Shown: piece after piece, positions 8,236 through 17,340 of the stretch | Layout of the letters: the number at the start of each line of letters is the position of its first letter | How positions within the stretch are numbered: the first letter of the stretch is position 1 | Assembly (NCBI GenBank): GCA_015233615.1 | Contig: JADFXJ010000024.1 | Location: 1 to 41,268 of the forward strand | Origin: Nitrospirota bacterium | GTDB taxonomy: Bacteria > Nitrospirota > Thermodesulfovibrionia > Thermodesulfovibrionales > Magnetobacteriaceae | Direction: 5' to 3' | Length of the DNA stretch: 41,268 nucleotides | Made by a program: the position numbers and the translations under genes | The notes under the pieces: model-generated | The model's input: only the letters and a program-made list of their open reading frames with translations | Database searches by the model: none | Told to the model about the DNA's origin: nothing

Positions 8236-8460
8236 CAAGCTTTCTACATTTATTTCTATATTTATTGTTTGAAGTGGGCATCGATACTTATTACCACACC
8301 TATTATTTTACCTTGTATCCACTTATTATCGCCAGGAAATCCTGTAAAATTACCCCTGTAAATTGAAGTTTCCCCTGAAATCGTGTAATCTAATCTGAAA
8401 TCCGGTAAAAATCGCCGGCGAGGATGAGGCGCTTTTGGATGATGAGACGCTTTTGGATGA
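8211..8460. other. Intergenic region with degenerate short repeats
   Basis: Besides the promoter, bases 8335-8410 contain several loose copies of a cctgtaaa/cctgaaatc unit. Bases 8424-8460 contain an 18-base direct repeat (gacgcttttggatgat type) just downstream of the stop of the small coiled-coil gene. No gene is supported. Confidence 0.45.
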
Positions 8461-8823
8461 TTATTTGACGAACCCTAAGAGTTTGGCGATTAAATCCATG
8501 GCATGGGAGTTGGTCAGTATTATGGCAAAAATGGTTATAAGGAAATATAGTTTCATTTTTGATTCGAGTAACTGTAAATTTAACTGTAAATCGGTTTTGG
8601 TAGCAAATTTTTTATCCATCAAATCGAGTTTTGTGTCGATTCTTTTTTCCATTTCGGTAATTTCTTTTCTTATCTCGTCCAAAAGTTCATTTTTGGTAGA
8701 TGCCCACTTATTTTCGATATTCCCGGTTATCGTAGTTTCAAAGGACTTAACAATGACCCTGGCGTCCTCTTTTCCGAGTTTATCCTCAAAGACTTCAAAC
8801 ACTTCAAATGGTAACGTAGCCAT
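8461..8823 (-). CDS. Small coiled-coil protein with C-terminal membrane anchor (DUF1640-like layout)
   Basis: Protein of 120 aa. The N-terminus (FEVFEVFEDKLGKEDARVIV) is followed by a highly charged helical stretch (about residues 40-88, LDEIRKEITEMEKRIDTKLD) with heptad-like spacing, and one C-terminal membrane helix (LYFLITIFAIIL). This layout resembles bacterial DUF1640/bunched coiled-coil proteins related to the mitochondrial CCDC90/MCUR1 group; the assignment is by general resemblance only. It stands alone: the next gene in either direction is separated by repeats. Function unknown. An overlapping plus-strand frame at 8435-8944 is judged a shadow. Confidence 0.6.
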   Translation of the reverse strand: MATLPFEVFEVFEDKLGKEDARVIVKSFETTITGNIENKWASTKNELLDEIRKEITEMEKRIDTKLDLMDKKFATKTDLQLNLQLLESKMKLYFLITIFAIILTNSHAMDLIAKLLGFVK

Positions 8824-8868
8824 GCTTAATTATAACATACTGCCTTTATTACTAAGTGGCATTCAAAA

Positions 8869-9013
8869 GAGTAAAGGACAAAAGATTAACACGAAAAGCA
8901 CGAACAAAGGCACGAAAGGCACGAAAAGGTGCAGAAGTGCATAGTCCTTTTTCGTGTTTTTCGTCATTTTCGTGTTTTTCGTGTTAATCTTTTGTCCGTC
9001 CTTGTCCTTTACT
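8869..9013. repeat. Long hairpin repeat with cacgaaaa arms, copy 2
   Basis: The left arm begins gagtaaaggacaaaagatta and the right arm ends taatcttttgtccgtcc then cctttactc, forming a near-perfect inverted repeat of about 145 bp. The core gaaaaggtgcagaagtg then catagtcctt matches the element at 3870-3994. Outer arms are longer here (gtaaaggaca), suggesting this is the more complete copy. Confidence 0.78.
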
Positions 9014-9104
9014 CGTTTGACTGCAACTTGATATAAGTCAATACAAATAATCGGATTGGGGCCATCATCATACTGCGTTTTGTAAATAGCTCCTTCCCAG
9101 GCAC

Positions 9105-9175
9105 GGATTGCGGGCCCGCGAATACCCCCCTCACGGGGGGTAGGGGGGTGACGGCATACGGCTCTTATTCAGGAA
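9105..9175 (-). repeat. Fragment of dispersed C-rich repeat (MITE-internal type)
   Basis: Read on the minus strand, this piece contains agccgtatgccgtcaccccc, a cccccctacccccc run, the hairpin ccccccgtgagggggg and tattcgcgggcc. The same block occurs in the TA-flanked element at 28849-29013, near 23815-23870, and at 33020-33080. It follows the stop of the NHL/C13 gene by a few dozen bases, so the strong GTGA-capped hairpin might also help end transcription. Confidence 0.6.
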
Positions 9176-9195
9176 CAAGACCTGCAGTGACGGAT

Positions 9196-12100
9196 TTATT
9201 GGTTAACGTTCACCGTTACACTTCCCGAGTATATCTGGCCGTCAAGCACGCCGTTTGGAGTCAGGTCAACCTTAAAGTTAAACATATAAGAACCTATTGG
9301 AAGGCCGCTGATGTTGAGCAATTCGGTGGATGGTAGATTAAATAACTGTCCCTGATAAGTGACGGATTTCCCGGATTTCCAGGTAAAGGCGCCGGTTACA
9401 ACGTCGTAGTAGTAATTTCCCATGTCGGTGTTGGCATAAAGCCACCAGTCGGCTTTCGTGCCTGATTGGCCGCCGGGGTCGAGGCTGACTGTGATGCTTA
9501 ACTTATCGGTGGTTTTAATATTAACGGAACCGGTCAGGCCATTGGCCTTTATCTCAGGCACGGGATCGGATGTCGGCACTGAAGATTGGGTGAGGGACGT
9601 CGTGACGGGGATACTCGTCTTGCTTCTGTCATCTATTGCGTACACCGAAATGTAGTAAACGCCGTTTTCAGTAAACCCGTCGTATGTGCCTTGATAGTTA
9701 CCGCCGCCTACGTCTTTCAGTACCTCTTTGGGAACGTAGGCCGACGTAATTGGATTTCCGGCCGAATCACTCTGTAACGAAGGCGAATAGATAAGCGCGT
9801 CAACCTCCTGAATGGTTCCAGTTGTTACTATGTTTGATACGTTTATCATTCCTGTAGTCTTTCCCGTCAGCGCGGCTGTAACGTTGCCTTTTATTGTCGG
9901 GATCGCTCCGGCATTTTTTGTGCCATTTCCAATTGTAAACGCCTGAGCAATCGCTATGTCGTCTTTTTCGTTTGGTATTCCGTTTCCATTGGCGTCTATC
10001 TGAGGATCCTGCTTCAAGCTTGCAATCGATACCGTATCTTTGCCATTTACAAAAGAATCGTAGATATTCTGACCGTACAAGACGTCGCTCCAGAAGGGAT
10101 TCGAGAAAGATACCGTTCCTCCGGCGGTAAAGTAGGCCTGCTCGTCCGTCGTGGCGCTGGTGATGAGAATCCTTCTCCCCGCAGGCGTTCCTGCATGCGG
10201 CTTTAACTGTGACAGGAAACTCCCGGAATAACACGATTCGTATATTACTACCATGGTTCCGCTAATAGTGCTTTGCAGGGTATCGAGCCAGGAAGAAAGG
10301 TCTGAAGCAGCCAGCACTTCGGTGTCGCTCATTTGGAATTTTCCCACGTCGCCGTGGCCGATAAGATAAATAATAACATTACGCGCACCTGCCGCCCAAC
10401 CTGTGATCGCTTGTTTTAGATTTGCATTGGTAGACAGCGCATCGATATTGTCAACGCCGTCAATGTCGAACTCACCAAAACTGTAACTCAGATAGTAAAT
10501 AGTGCTCTTGCTGAAGCCCTGATTTTTAAGCGCAAAATCCGCACGCTCAGTATTGAGCGTTGTTTCGGTCCAGATTGACGGCATAACTTTTGGTCCGCTT
10601 CCGGCTACGATGATGGCTTTGTCGGTTGTGGAGGGGTTAGAACCGGTAGTTTTAGTAAATACTTGAATGCGGCTATTGAAAGTATCCGATACATATATTT
10701 CGCCGGTTTTACTTACAAAAAGTGAACTAGGAGTATTTAATTGACCCGGATCAGAGCCAAAAGCTCCCATTTTGGCAAGAAAGTTCCCATTGGGCGTGAA
10801 TTTTTTAATTGTATTGCTTTGAATATCAGACACATAGACATTGCCGGATAAATCTACCGCTATGCCAATGGGATCTTCGAACTGGTCGTCTCTACTTCCC
10901 AGACTTCCCCACTTTGTAACAAAGCTCCCATCCGGCGCGAACTTCTGGATTCGATAATTCATGTCATCAGCCACATAGATATTCCCGGATGAATCTACCG
11001 CTATACCATAGGGGTTGTCAAACTGCCCGTCACCACTGCCCTGGCTTCCCCACTTAGCAATAAATCTCCCATTTGAATCAAACTTCTGGATTCTATTGTT
11101 AAAAGTGTCTGCTATGTATACGTTGCCGGATAAGTCTATCGCTATGCCAACGGGGTTATTGAATTGCCCGTCACCACTACCCTGACTTCCCCATTTGGTA
11201 ATAAATATTCCGTCCGTGGTGAACTTCTGGATTCGATTATTCTTAGAGTCAACCGCATAAACATTCCCCGATAAATCTACCGCCAAGTCTCGTATGAAGT
11301 CAAATTGCCCGTCTCCGCTGCCCTGGCTCCCCCACTTTGTAATATATCCCCCATCTATGGTGAACTTCTGGATTCTATGGTTAATCTGATCTGCCACATA
11401 TACATTGCCGGATAAATCTATCGTTATGCCACGGGGGTAGTCAAGTTGCCCGTCTCCGCTGCCTCCGCTCCCCCATTTTGCAATAAACTCCCCATTCATG
11501 GTGAATTTTTGGATTCGCTCATTAAGAGTATCGGCTACGTAGATATTGCCGGATAAATCAAATGCTATGCCATATGGATATTCAAACTGTCCGTCGCTGG
11601 TGCCTGAGCTTCCCCATTTTATTATAAACTTCCCATCCGATGTGAACTTTTGGATTCGATGGTTATAAGTGTCTGCCACGTATACATTGCCGGATGAATC
11701 TACCGTTATATTTGCCGGGTAATTTTCGAATTGCCCGTCTCCGCTTCCGTTACTGCCCCATTTTGTAACAAAGCTCCCATCCGGAGTGAATTTCTGAATT
11801 CGATAATTAGTAGAATCAACCACATAAATATTGCCGGATGAATCTATCGCTATGCCCCATGGGTTATTAAATTGTCCGTTTCCGCTGCCCCGGCTTCCCC
11901 ACTTTGTGATAAACTTACCGTCCGGAGTGAATTTTTGAATCCGATTATTAAAGGTATCGGCTACATATATATTGCCGGACTGATCTACCGCTATGCCATA
12001 GGACGATTCGAACTGCCCATCTCCGGTACCCTGACTGCCCCACTTTGTAACAAAGCTCCCGTCCGTGGTGAACTTCTGGATTCGATAATTATCGGTATCG

Positions 12101-12417
12101 ACAACATAAACGTTACCGTAGGAATCTACCGCTATGCCCCAGGGTGATTGAAATTGCCCGTCTCCTCTGCCATAACTTCCCCATTTGGCAATAAATTTTC
12201 CATTCGACGTGAACTTTTGTATTCGATTGTTTCCGGTATCCGCCACATAGACATTACCGTAGGAATCTACCGCAATGCTAGCCGGATCCGTGAAATACCA
12301 CGGTTGATCGAGTACCGGCCACATTCGGGTAGATTGGTAAGTTTCATCGGCATTGGCCGGGTTTGCCAATACTACAACACTCAAAAACACCAGAATAAGA
12401 TAAATAACCTTATGCAT
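9196..12417 (-). CDS. Secreted NHL-propeller / C13-like (clan CD) cysteine protease, copy B
   Basis: Protein of 1073 aa. A signal peptide (LILVFLSVVVLANPANA) is followed by about twelve NHL repeats (residues about 30-590) of 47 aa with the pattern NVYVADTxNxRIQKF...KWGSxGxGDGQF, probably two beta-propellers. Next comes a caspase-like peptidase domain (about 605-800) with the clan CD dyad: His688 in IGHGD and Cys729 in ESCYSGSF, typical of C13/legumain-type bacterial proteases. A fibronectin-like stretch follows, then a C-terminal domain (about 955-1073) shared with the proteins encoded at 17341 and 19927. It is last in a six-gene minus-strand locus and has its own TGGTATAAT promoter and an AGGGAGGAATG ribosome site. 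It probably acts outside the inner membrane; substrate unknown. Confidence 0.82.
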   Translation of the reverse strand: MHKVIYLILVFLSVVVLANPANADETYQSTRMWPVLDQPWYFTDPASIAVDSYGNVYVADTGNNRIQKFTSNGKFIAKWGSYGRGDGQFQSPWGIAVDSYGNVYVVDTDNYRIQKFTTDGSFVTKWGSQGTGDGQFESSYGIAVDQSGNIYVADTFNNRIQKFTPDGKFITKWGSRGSGNGQFNNPWGIAIDSSGNIYVVDSTNYRIQKFTPDGSFVTKWGSNGSGDGQFENYPANITVDSSGNVYVADTYNHRIQKFTSDGKFIIKWGSSGTSDGQFEYPYGIAFDLSGNIYVADTLNERIQKFTMNGEFIAKWGSGGSGDGQLDYPRGITIDLSGNVYVADQINHRIQKFTIDGGYITKWGSQGSGDGQFDFIRDLAVDLSGNVYAVDSKNNRIQKFTTDGIFITKWGSQGSGDGQFNNPVGIAIDLSGNVYIADTFNNRIQKFDSNGRFIAKWGSQGSGDGQFDNPYGIAVDSSGNIYVADDMNYRIQKFAPDGSFVTKWGSLGSRDDQFEDPIGIAVDLSGNVYVSDIQSNTIKKFTPNGNFLAKMGAFGSDPGQLNTPSSLFVSKTGEIYVSDTFNSRIQVFTKTTGSNPSTTDKAIIVAGSGPKVMPSIWTETTLNTERADFALKNQGFSKSTIYYLSYSFGEFDIDGVDNIDALSTNANLKQAITGWAAGARNVIIYLIGHGDVGKFQMSDTEVLAASDLSSWLDTLQSTISGTMVVIYESCYSGSFLSQLKPHAGTPAGRRILITSATTDEQAYFTAGGTVSFSNPFWSDVLYGQNIYDSFVNGKDTVSIASLKQDPQIDANGNGIPNEKDDIAIAQAFTIGNGTKNAGAIPTIKGNVTAALTGKTTGMINVSNIVTTGTIQEVDALIYSPSLQSDSAGNPITSAYVPKEVLKDVGGGNYQGTYDGFTENGVYYISVYAIDDRSKTSIPVTTSLTQSSVPTSDPVPEIKANGLTGSVNIKTTDKLSITVSLDPGGQSGTKADWWLYANTDMGNYYYDVVTGAFTWKSGKSVTYQGQLFNLPSTELLNISGLPIGSYMFNFKVDLTPNGVLDGQIYSGSVTVNVNQ

Positions 12418-12458
12418 ATCATTCCTCCCTAAAATAGAAGCTTTTAATCTCTCTCCAA

Positions 12459-12467
12459 ATTATACCA
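12459..12467 (-). promoter_or_regulatory. Extended -10 promoter upstream of NHL/C13 copy B
   Basis: Minus strand TGGTATAAT, an extended -10 (TGnTATAAT), lies about 42 bases before the ATG at 12417. No clear -35 is seen. The same TGnTATAAT arrangement precedes the genes at 23328 and 19841. Confidence 0.5.
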
Positions 12468-12480
12468 TAATTTATACCCC

Positions 12481-14619
12481 TTACTTCATAATAATCTTGT
12501 CCAGAACTTTCAGTTTCCCGCTTTTCCTTATCACCTCTGCCGTGGAGGATTCTTTATAGGTATCCTTTACCTTGGCCTCACCAAGCACTTCATCCTCTTT
12601 GCCGGGAACCTTTCCTGTTACCTTTCCTTCCCTGAAGAGATAAAACCTCATCCCCTTCCTGATATGTTTATCATCCCCTGCATCGATGATAATGCTTTTG
12701 TCCCCTGCCCTGGTCACCATACCCTCAACCATCGGCATGTCTCTTTTGAATTTAAAAGCCAGGACATCCATCTGTTTTTCCACTTCGCTTACTGTTTTGT
12801 AAGGGATGTAAACGTCTTCCGAAAGTATTACAGGGGAAGTCTCCGTATCGGCTATATGGGCAGAGACCACGATGTCCTCTGTACCCTCAATGATTGATCC
12901 CGTAACAATAGCCTCGGTTGCTACAATCCTTCCCGGCCTGATGGCTGTTGCTGGGTTTACAAGGTTTGATGCACTGAGTTTTTGCTCTCTCAATATTACG
13001 TCAAGTCCACTCCGATCAATAGTATTAAAACGCTTCTGTCCATCAAATGACTTTAAAAGATACTCGTCAACCGTTTCGACTGCAAGCGATTTTTCTCCCT
13101 TTATGCCCTCTCTTTTAAGCGGAGACATGCCCACTATCATTCGCGAACCCAACTGCCTTACCTTCTGCACTTTCCTGATTACAGTTATGGGCTTCGATGT
13201 TTTATTGTTTCCCATATCCTCTGCCTCCACGGTGATGAAGTTGATCCCCACCCTGAGATTCACGAGTCTTGCGAAGTGATAGGTCTTGAACTGCCGGTTA
13301 AGGAGCTCCTCTCCGACCTGTCCGTTAATGGTAATTGTAAGAGACTTGAGCTTCGAATCGTCGGTAGCGATTCCTTCGGTCATTATGCTTTCCAGGTACG
13401 TTTCCTGCGTATCGGTAAGGTCTTTGAGGCTTATCGAAGGTGGCGTGGTATCAAAAATATATAGTAAGCCTGCCCATAAGATGGGAAAAACCACGTTTTG
13501 GGCAACACCGCTGCCAGCCATGCCGAAAGAAGCATCCGAAACACCATTGGCAGCCAGGAGTAAAATATTCCCGGCTGCATTTTCCCCGGCCACTCCGGCA
13601 CTCCCCCGTAAGGGAATTTCCGCCCTGGTTTCGTTTCCGGCAAGGTCTTTGGCGAGTAGGGTTATAGTTTGTGCGTCTTGTAATGTCTCAACCTGGATAT
13701 CCAGAGGAAATTCCCTGAGGCTTCCTCCGTCGTACTCCGTTGCGTTAAGCGAATAAGACTGAATGCCGGAGTTATCGAATATTGCGCCTTTAATCGTTGC
13801 AGTTTTCCCCGTAATACTAACTTCGTCCAATGCTATTACAGGGCCTTCTCTGTCGACGATAATTTCAACTTCATCCGATGCTGATTTCCCCATAAGATCG
13901 GTTGCGGTAACCTTTACAGTATTTTTCCCGTCTTTAAGTTGCACGTCGGTATCGATTGCAAACTTTGGAGTGGAAAGCTCGATCAAAAGAGGCATATCGC
14001 CAACACTGACCGAAGAAACGTACGTGTCGTCCGGGGCCTCGGCTTCTCCCTTGATTCTATAGGATAGTGCATTCGTGTAGATTATCTTTTTTGAGGGGGA
14101 AGTTATTTTAACGGTCGGTGGTCTGGTATCGAGCATCTTACCTTCGATAATCGCTTTTTTTACCAGGTTGAGATAGTACTTCGCCTTTGCGCTGTCGGCG
14201 GTATCAAGGGATTTTTCCAGTTCGGCCTTTGCCTCTTCATATTGTTTCAGCTTGTAGTGAGCCACTCCAAGTTCCCTGTGTGGGAAGTAGTCGGTTCTAT
14301 GCATTCCGTAGGTACGGGCTCTCCACTCGTCATCGGAACGTCTTTCCGTAGCCGAGGTGAAATCACGTATGGCTTCCTGAAAATTCCCGTTCTCGGAGTA
14401 GAAAACCCCCCTGTCGTAATAGCTCCACCACCTGGCCCTGAATGTGCCTTCCGTAAAACCATAGCGGATACCATCTTTTGTTATCGTACTGTCTGTTTTC
14501 ATACATGAGGATATAACAACGGCCACAAAGGTCATGAAGGCTATAAGGGCCATAACGACCAGTGCATGAGTTAGCGTATGAATTAGTGTATGAATTGCGG
14601 TTATCCTATTTCGCTTCAC
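12481..14619 (-). CDS. TPR lipoprotein with Ig-like domains and CsgG/FlgT-like C-terminus
   Basis: Protein of 712 aa. A hydrophobic N-terminus ends in VVISSC, so Cys39 is a likely lipidation site. TPR-like helices follow (about 58-150, with HRELGVAHYKLKQYEEAKAELEKSL). Two or more Ig-like beta domains (about 165-340 and 390-480) carry the VKVTATDLMG and VEAEDMGN strands common in secreted adhesion modules. A CsgG-like region (about 500-640) contains TIDRSGLDVILREQKL and ATEAIVTGSII. The final ~75 residues (IRKGMRFYLF...GEAKVKD) resemble the C-terminus of FlgT-type proteins and of the neighbouring cyclase-CHAT protein. The start is GTG 14619, overlapping the upstream gene by 14 bases; codons 9-20 are an in-frame 12-bp repeat (IHTL-IHTL-THAL). 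Probable periplasmic or outer-membrane-anchored partner of the cyclase-CHAT protein. Confidence 0.72.
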   Translation of the reverse strand: MKRNRITAIHTLIHTLTHALVVMALIAFMTFVAVVISSCMKTDSTITKDGIRYGFTEGTFRARWWSYYDRGVFYSENGNFQEAIRDFTSATERRSDDEWRARTYGMHRTDYFPHRELGVAHYKLKQYEEAKAELEKSLDTADSAKAKYYLNLVKKAIIEGKMLDTRPPTVKITSPSKKIIYTNALSYRIKGEAEAPDDTYVSSVSVGDMPLLIELSTPKFAIDTDVQLKDGKNTVKVTATDLMGKSASDEVEIIVDREGPVIALDEVSITGKTATIKGAIFDNSGIQSYSLNATEYDGGSLREFPLDIQVETLQDAQTITLLAKDLAGNETRAEIPLRGSAGVAGENAAGNILLLAANGVSDASFGMAGSGVAQNVVFPILWAGLLYIFDTTPPSISLKDLTDTQETYLESIMTEGIATDDSKLKSLTITINGQVGEELLNRQFKTYHFARLVNLRVGINFITVEAEDMGNNKTSKPITVIRKVQKVRQLGSRMIVGMSPLKREGIKGEKSLAVETVDEYLLKSFDGQKRFNTIDRSGLDVILREQKLSASNLVNPATAIRPGRIVATEAIVTGSIIEGTEDIVVSAHIADTETSPVILSEDVYIPYKTVSEVEKQMDVLAFKFKRDMPMVEGMVTRAGDKSIIIDAGDDKHIRKGMRFYLFREGKVTGKVPGKEDEVLGEAKVKDTYKESSTAEVIRKSGKLKVLDKIIMK

Positions 14620-17332
14620 GTACTTTCGTTCCTCTTGTTATCCCGTTTGTTGTTATTTTGCCTGTCGTTTTTCTGCCTTTTTTAAACGTAACTTCAGCTA
14701 CCGAGTTCTTTTCGGTAACGGAGACTATCACCGCTTTTCCTATAACATCGTTTTGTTTCGGGGAAAGTATATCAAAAAGCATATCCTTTTTTATTCCCTC
14801 TCTCGTTCCAACGTTCAGAACCGCCTGGCCGTCCCTGTACTCTGTTATTCTAGCCTGTATGGGATAGGCATCGATTATCTTTGCAAGCAGGTCTTTGCCA
14901 ACCTCTTTGCCTGCATTCAACAATAGTGTATTTTTTGGTCCATAGCTGATCGCACCCTTGATGGCAGTAGTTTCGGTTTCGGTAACATTCATGATGATAA
15001 CCCACTTGTTTTTTTCTTTCGCAATATTCCCCGTAACAATCAACTTTGCCGAAAGAATATTTCCGAGCCTCTGAGCGGTTTCTTTGTTAGCCAGCCCGGA
15101 GGAATCTAATTTTAATTCCCTGAATAGTTTGTCCTGGATGACCCTGTTTACGGGTTTTACCCTGCTTGAGGATAATAGCTCGGTGTTTACAGCAGTTATG
15201 ATCTGGTTGTTTTCCATTTCTGTAAGCCCTGATGGCTTAACGTCAATGAAAGCTACGGAAATGGGTCTTGATGTCCATTCGTCGGCTGGTTTGTCAAAGA
15301 TTTCTTTGTTTTCCTTGAATTTACGGGCAAGCTCGTCAACGAGTGCGTCGATTTCTTTATCTCTCTCCTTATCCCTTTCCTTGTCTTTTTGTTCGTTGAC
15401 CACGTTCTGAGCCGTCTGTGGCTGAACGTGTTCGACAATAATACGTTGGGGGGTGCCCCTAAGCAAAAGAACTGTGACAAGGGTGATTATCACCGCCAAA
15501 ATACTGATGTAGATAAAAGTACGGTTGGGCTTTACCGTATCTGCTTCACCTCCTACCGGAGGCTTGGCATACTCAGTCTTGCCACTTCCTGCTTCCTCTT
15601 GCGCAAACGATGCTTTCCCGGTTTTGGGAAAATACCTGAAGGTCGGGTCTCCGTATAGAATATAGCTTGCCCAAAGGACATTGTCTTCGCCGCATTTTAT
15701 TATGAAGTTCAAACGTGCTTTTCTTAACGCCTCTCCAATGTTTGCACCCCCTACGAGCTCTTTATAAAACCCGGTAGCAAAGTTCCTTGCTTCCTCGTCC
15801 ATCACTTTCCAGAACGTTCCAAGATAATGGCGCACGCCGGACAGGAGAAACGCCTCTGCGAGGCTTGACGCACTGCCAAACCCTTCGTCAGCCGCCCAGT
15901 TCTCCGTTTGGCCCGAGTGGCAGGTGTTGAGGAAAATGAAAGCAGGGAGAAGCCTCCTGTCTTTGATTTCAAGTATATGTTCGGCTTTAAACACGCCGTC
16001 GATAAGGGTAAGTCCCGAATCTTTGACATTGTCTTTTTTATAGACAAGATGCCCGGCAAAGTGAAACATGTCATAAGAGGGAAGGCTGTTTTTCAGGTAC
16101 TCTATAGATGCGTCCTTTTCTTTGGAGGAAACGCTGATAATTCCATTATGATAAGTCGAAATGGCATCCCTTATATCGTCAGCTTCTTTTTTAACTTCGG
16201 GAAGCTTTTCTGTAGGTTCGGCCACGATGAGAACCCTTAAAGGGGGCTCAAGCTTTCGGTACTTCGCCTGAAAATTCCGCCTTGTGCTTATCACTCTGCC
16301 CATGTTGAACCTGTTACAGAAAAATTCGTTTCCATCGTAAAGAAGCTCCCATGGAATGTTTATCAGACTTTCATCGATGTTCAAGGCCATGGTGTTGAAG
16401 CTTGTTTTTTTAATTTTATCCTTTGTTTTCTCCGGTACCAGCAGATTGTAAAGCTTGTTACCGACTTCTTTTAACTCGTTCAGAATTTCCTTCGAAGCTT
16501 TTCCGTTCTTTATAGCTTTATCGAGTATCGCAGTAACAGAGACGGAAAGGCCGGTTACGTCACTGTAAGAAATTGTGATTTCATCGATATATTTAAGGGT
16601 GCCCTCATCTCGCCGTTGTTTTTCAAAACTTCGCGCTTTAATCGCAGATCCATCAAGTTGAAATTCCAGTTGAAGGAGGTGCTCCTCCGCATAAGCTTCG
16701 GGCTCTTCGTTTAACCCTCTTACCCCACCGGGGGAAACCGTCTCCTCATCCCACACCACCCTGTAGAGTGTTAATGGTTCAGACTTCCCTTTTACCTTAA
16801 ACTCTCCTGCGTGGCGAGAGATTATCTCGTCTGAGTTTTTAATCTCTTCATACACGCAACTGTTTATAAATATAGTATCCACCGTTGCCGAAGACTCTAT
16901 TCTGCTAGCCGAGTTAACTACGTCGCCAAAAACGTCATTATTCTTCTCGAAAGCCTTACCACAGTTTATGCCTATACGCACGTGAATCTGCCGTTGTTCT
17001 TTCTTTCCGGCGTTATACTCCTTAAAGGCTTTTAATATCTCGATGGAAGCTTTCACACACGATTCGGTGTGCTCAAAATATGCCATTGTACCATCGCCCA
17101 GTAACTTCCACTTTCCTTCGTATTTATCTATGATGGGTAAAATAGTATCCTCGTATTTCTGAACCATCTGTATGCCATCGGGGTCTCCCCATTTTTCATA
17201 ATAAGTGGTTGAACCCTTTATGTCGATAAAAAATACTGTGACGTGCTTTGCATACCGGTTAACTTCTTCCTGGAGCGCGTCAATATTTCTCAAAAGCTCT
17301 TCTAAAGTTTGTCTGGTCCGTTTGTTTTTCAT
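14606..17332 (-). CDS. Class III adenylate cyclase - CHAT caspase-like - TM - CsgG/FlgT-like fusion protein
   Basis: Single protein of about 908 aa (positions below count from GTG 17344; subtract four for the preferred ATG). A class III cyclase domain (35-200) has both metal Asp residues (Asp41 in FFIDIKGS, Asp84 in LLGDG), the ATP-selecting Lys80/Asp141 pair, and Asn144/Arg148 in DVVNSASRIE, so it looks active and cAMP-forming. A CHAT domain (about 315-570) has His432 (FHFAGH) and Cys475 (LNTCHSG), the caspase/separase-like dyad. One membrane helix (609-628) precedes a periplasmic CsgG/FlgT-like region containing VTGNIAKEK and IKKDMLFDIL. ATG 17332 is preferred because GAGG sits 6 bases ahead of it; the GTG overlaps the upstream stop as GTGA. 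It is probably a transmembrane signal converter. The fusion is clear; the direction of signalling is inference. Confidence 0.88.
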   Translation of the reverse strand: MKNKRTRQTLEELLRNIDALQEEVNRYAKHVTVFFIDIKGSTTYYEKWGDPDGIQMVQKYEDTILPIIDKYEGKWKLLGDGTMAYFEHTESCVKASIEILKAFKEYNAGKKEQRQIHVRIGINCGKAFEKNNDVFGDVVNSASRIESSATVDTIFINSCVYEEIKNSDEIISRHAGEFKVKGKSEPLTLYRVVWDEETVSPGGVRGLNEEPEAYAEEHLLQLEFQLDGSAIKARSFEKQRRDEGTLKYIDEITISYSDVTGLSVSVTAILDKAIKNGKASKEILNELKEVGNKLYNLLVPEKTKDKIKKTSFNTMALNIDESLINIPWELLYDGNEFFCNRFNMGRVISTRRNFQAKYRKLEPPLRVLIVAEPTEKLPEVKKEADDIRDAISTYHNGIISVSSKEKDASIEYLKNSLPSYDMFHFAGHLVYKKDNVKDSGLTLIDGVFKAEHILEIKDRRLLPAFIFLNTCHSGQTENWAADEGFGSASSLAEAFLLSGVRHYLGTFWKVMDEEARNFATGFYKELVGGANIGEALRKARLNFIIKCGEDNVLWASYILYGDPTFRYFPKTGKASFAQEEAGSGKTEYAKPPVGGEADTVKPNRTFIYISILAVIITLVTVLLLRGTPQRIIVEHVQPQTAQNVVNEQKDKERDKERDKEIDALVDELARKFKENKEIFDKPADEWTSRPISVAFIDVKPSGLTEMENNQIITAVNTELLSSSRVKPVNRVIQDKLFRELKLDSSGLANKETAQRLGNILSAKLIVTGNIAKEKNKWVIIMNVTETETTAIKGAISYGPKNTLLLNAGKEVGKDLLAKIIDAYPIQARITEYRDGQAVLNVGTREGIKKDMLFDILSPKQNDVIGKAVIVSVTEKNSVAEVTFKKGRKTTGKITTNGITRGTKVREAK

Positions 17333-17340
17333 ACCCGTCC

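Noticed and set aside
8435-8944. Plus-strand frame of 169 codons
   Set aside because: Overlaps the better minus-strand coiled-coil gene over its whole length; composition and the hairpin repeat at its end indicate a shadow.
9105-9175. C-rich hairpin as a dedicated terminator of NHL/C13 copy B
   Set aside because: It is a copy of a dispersed element also found away from gene ends and has no T-run; terminator function is only possible, not supported.
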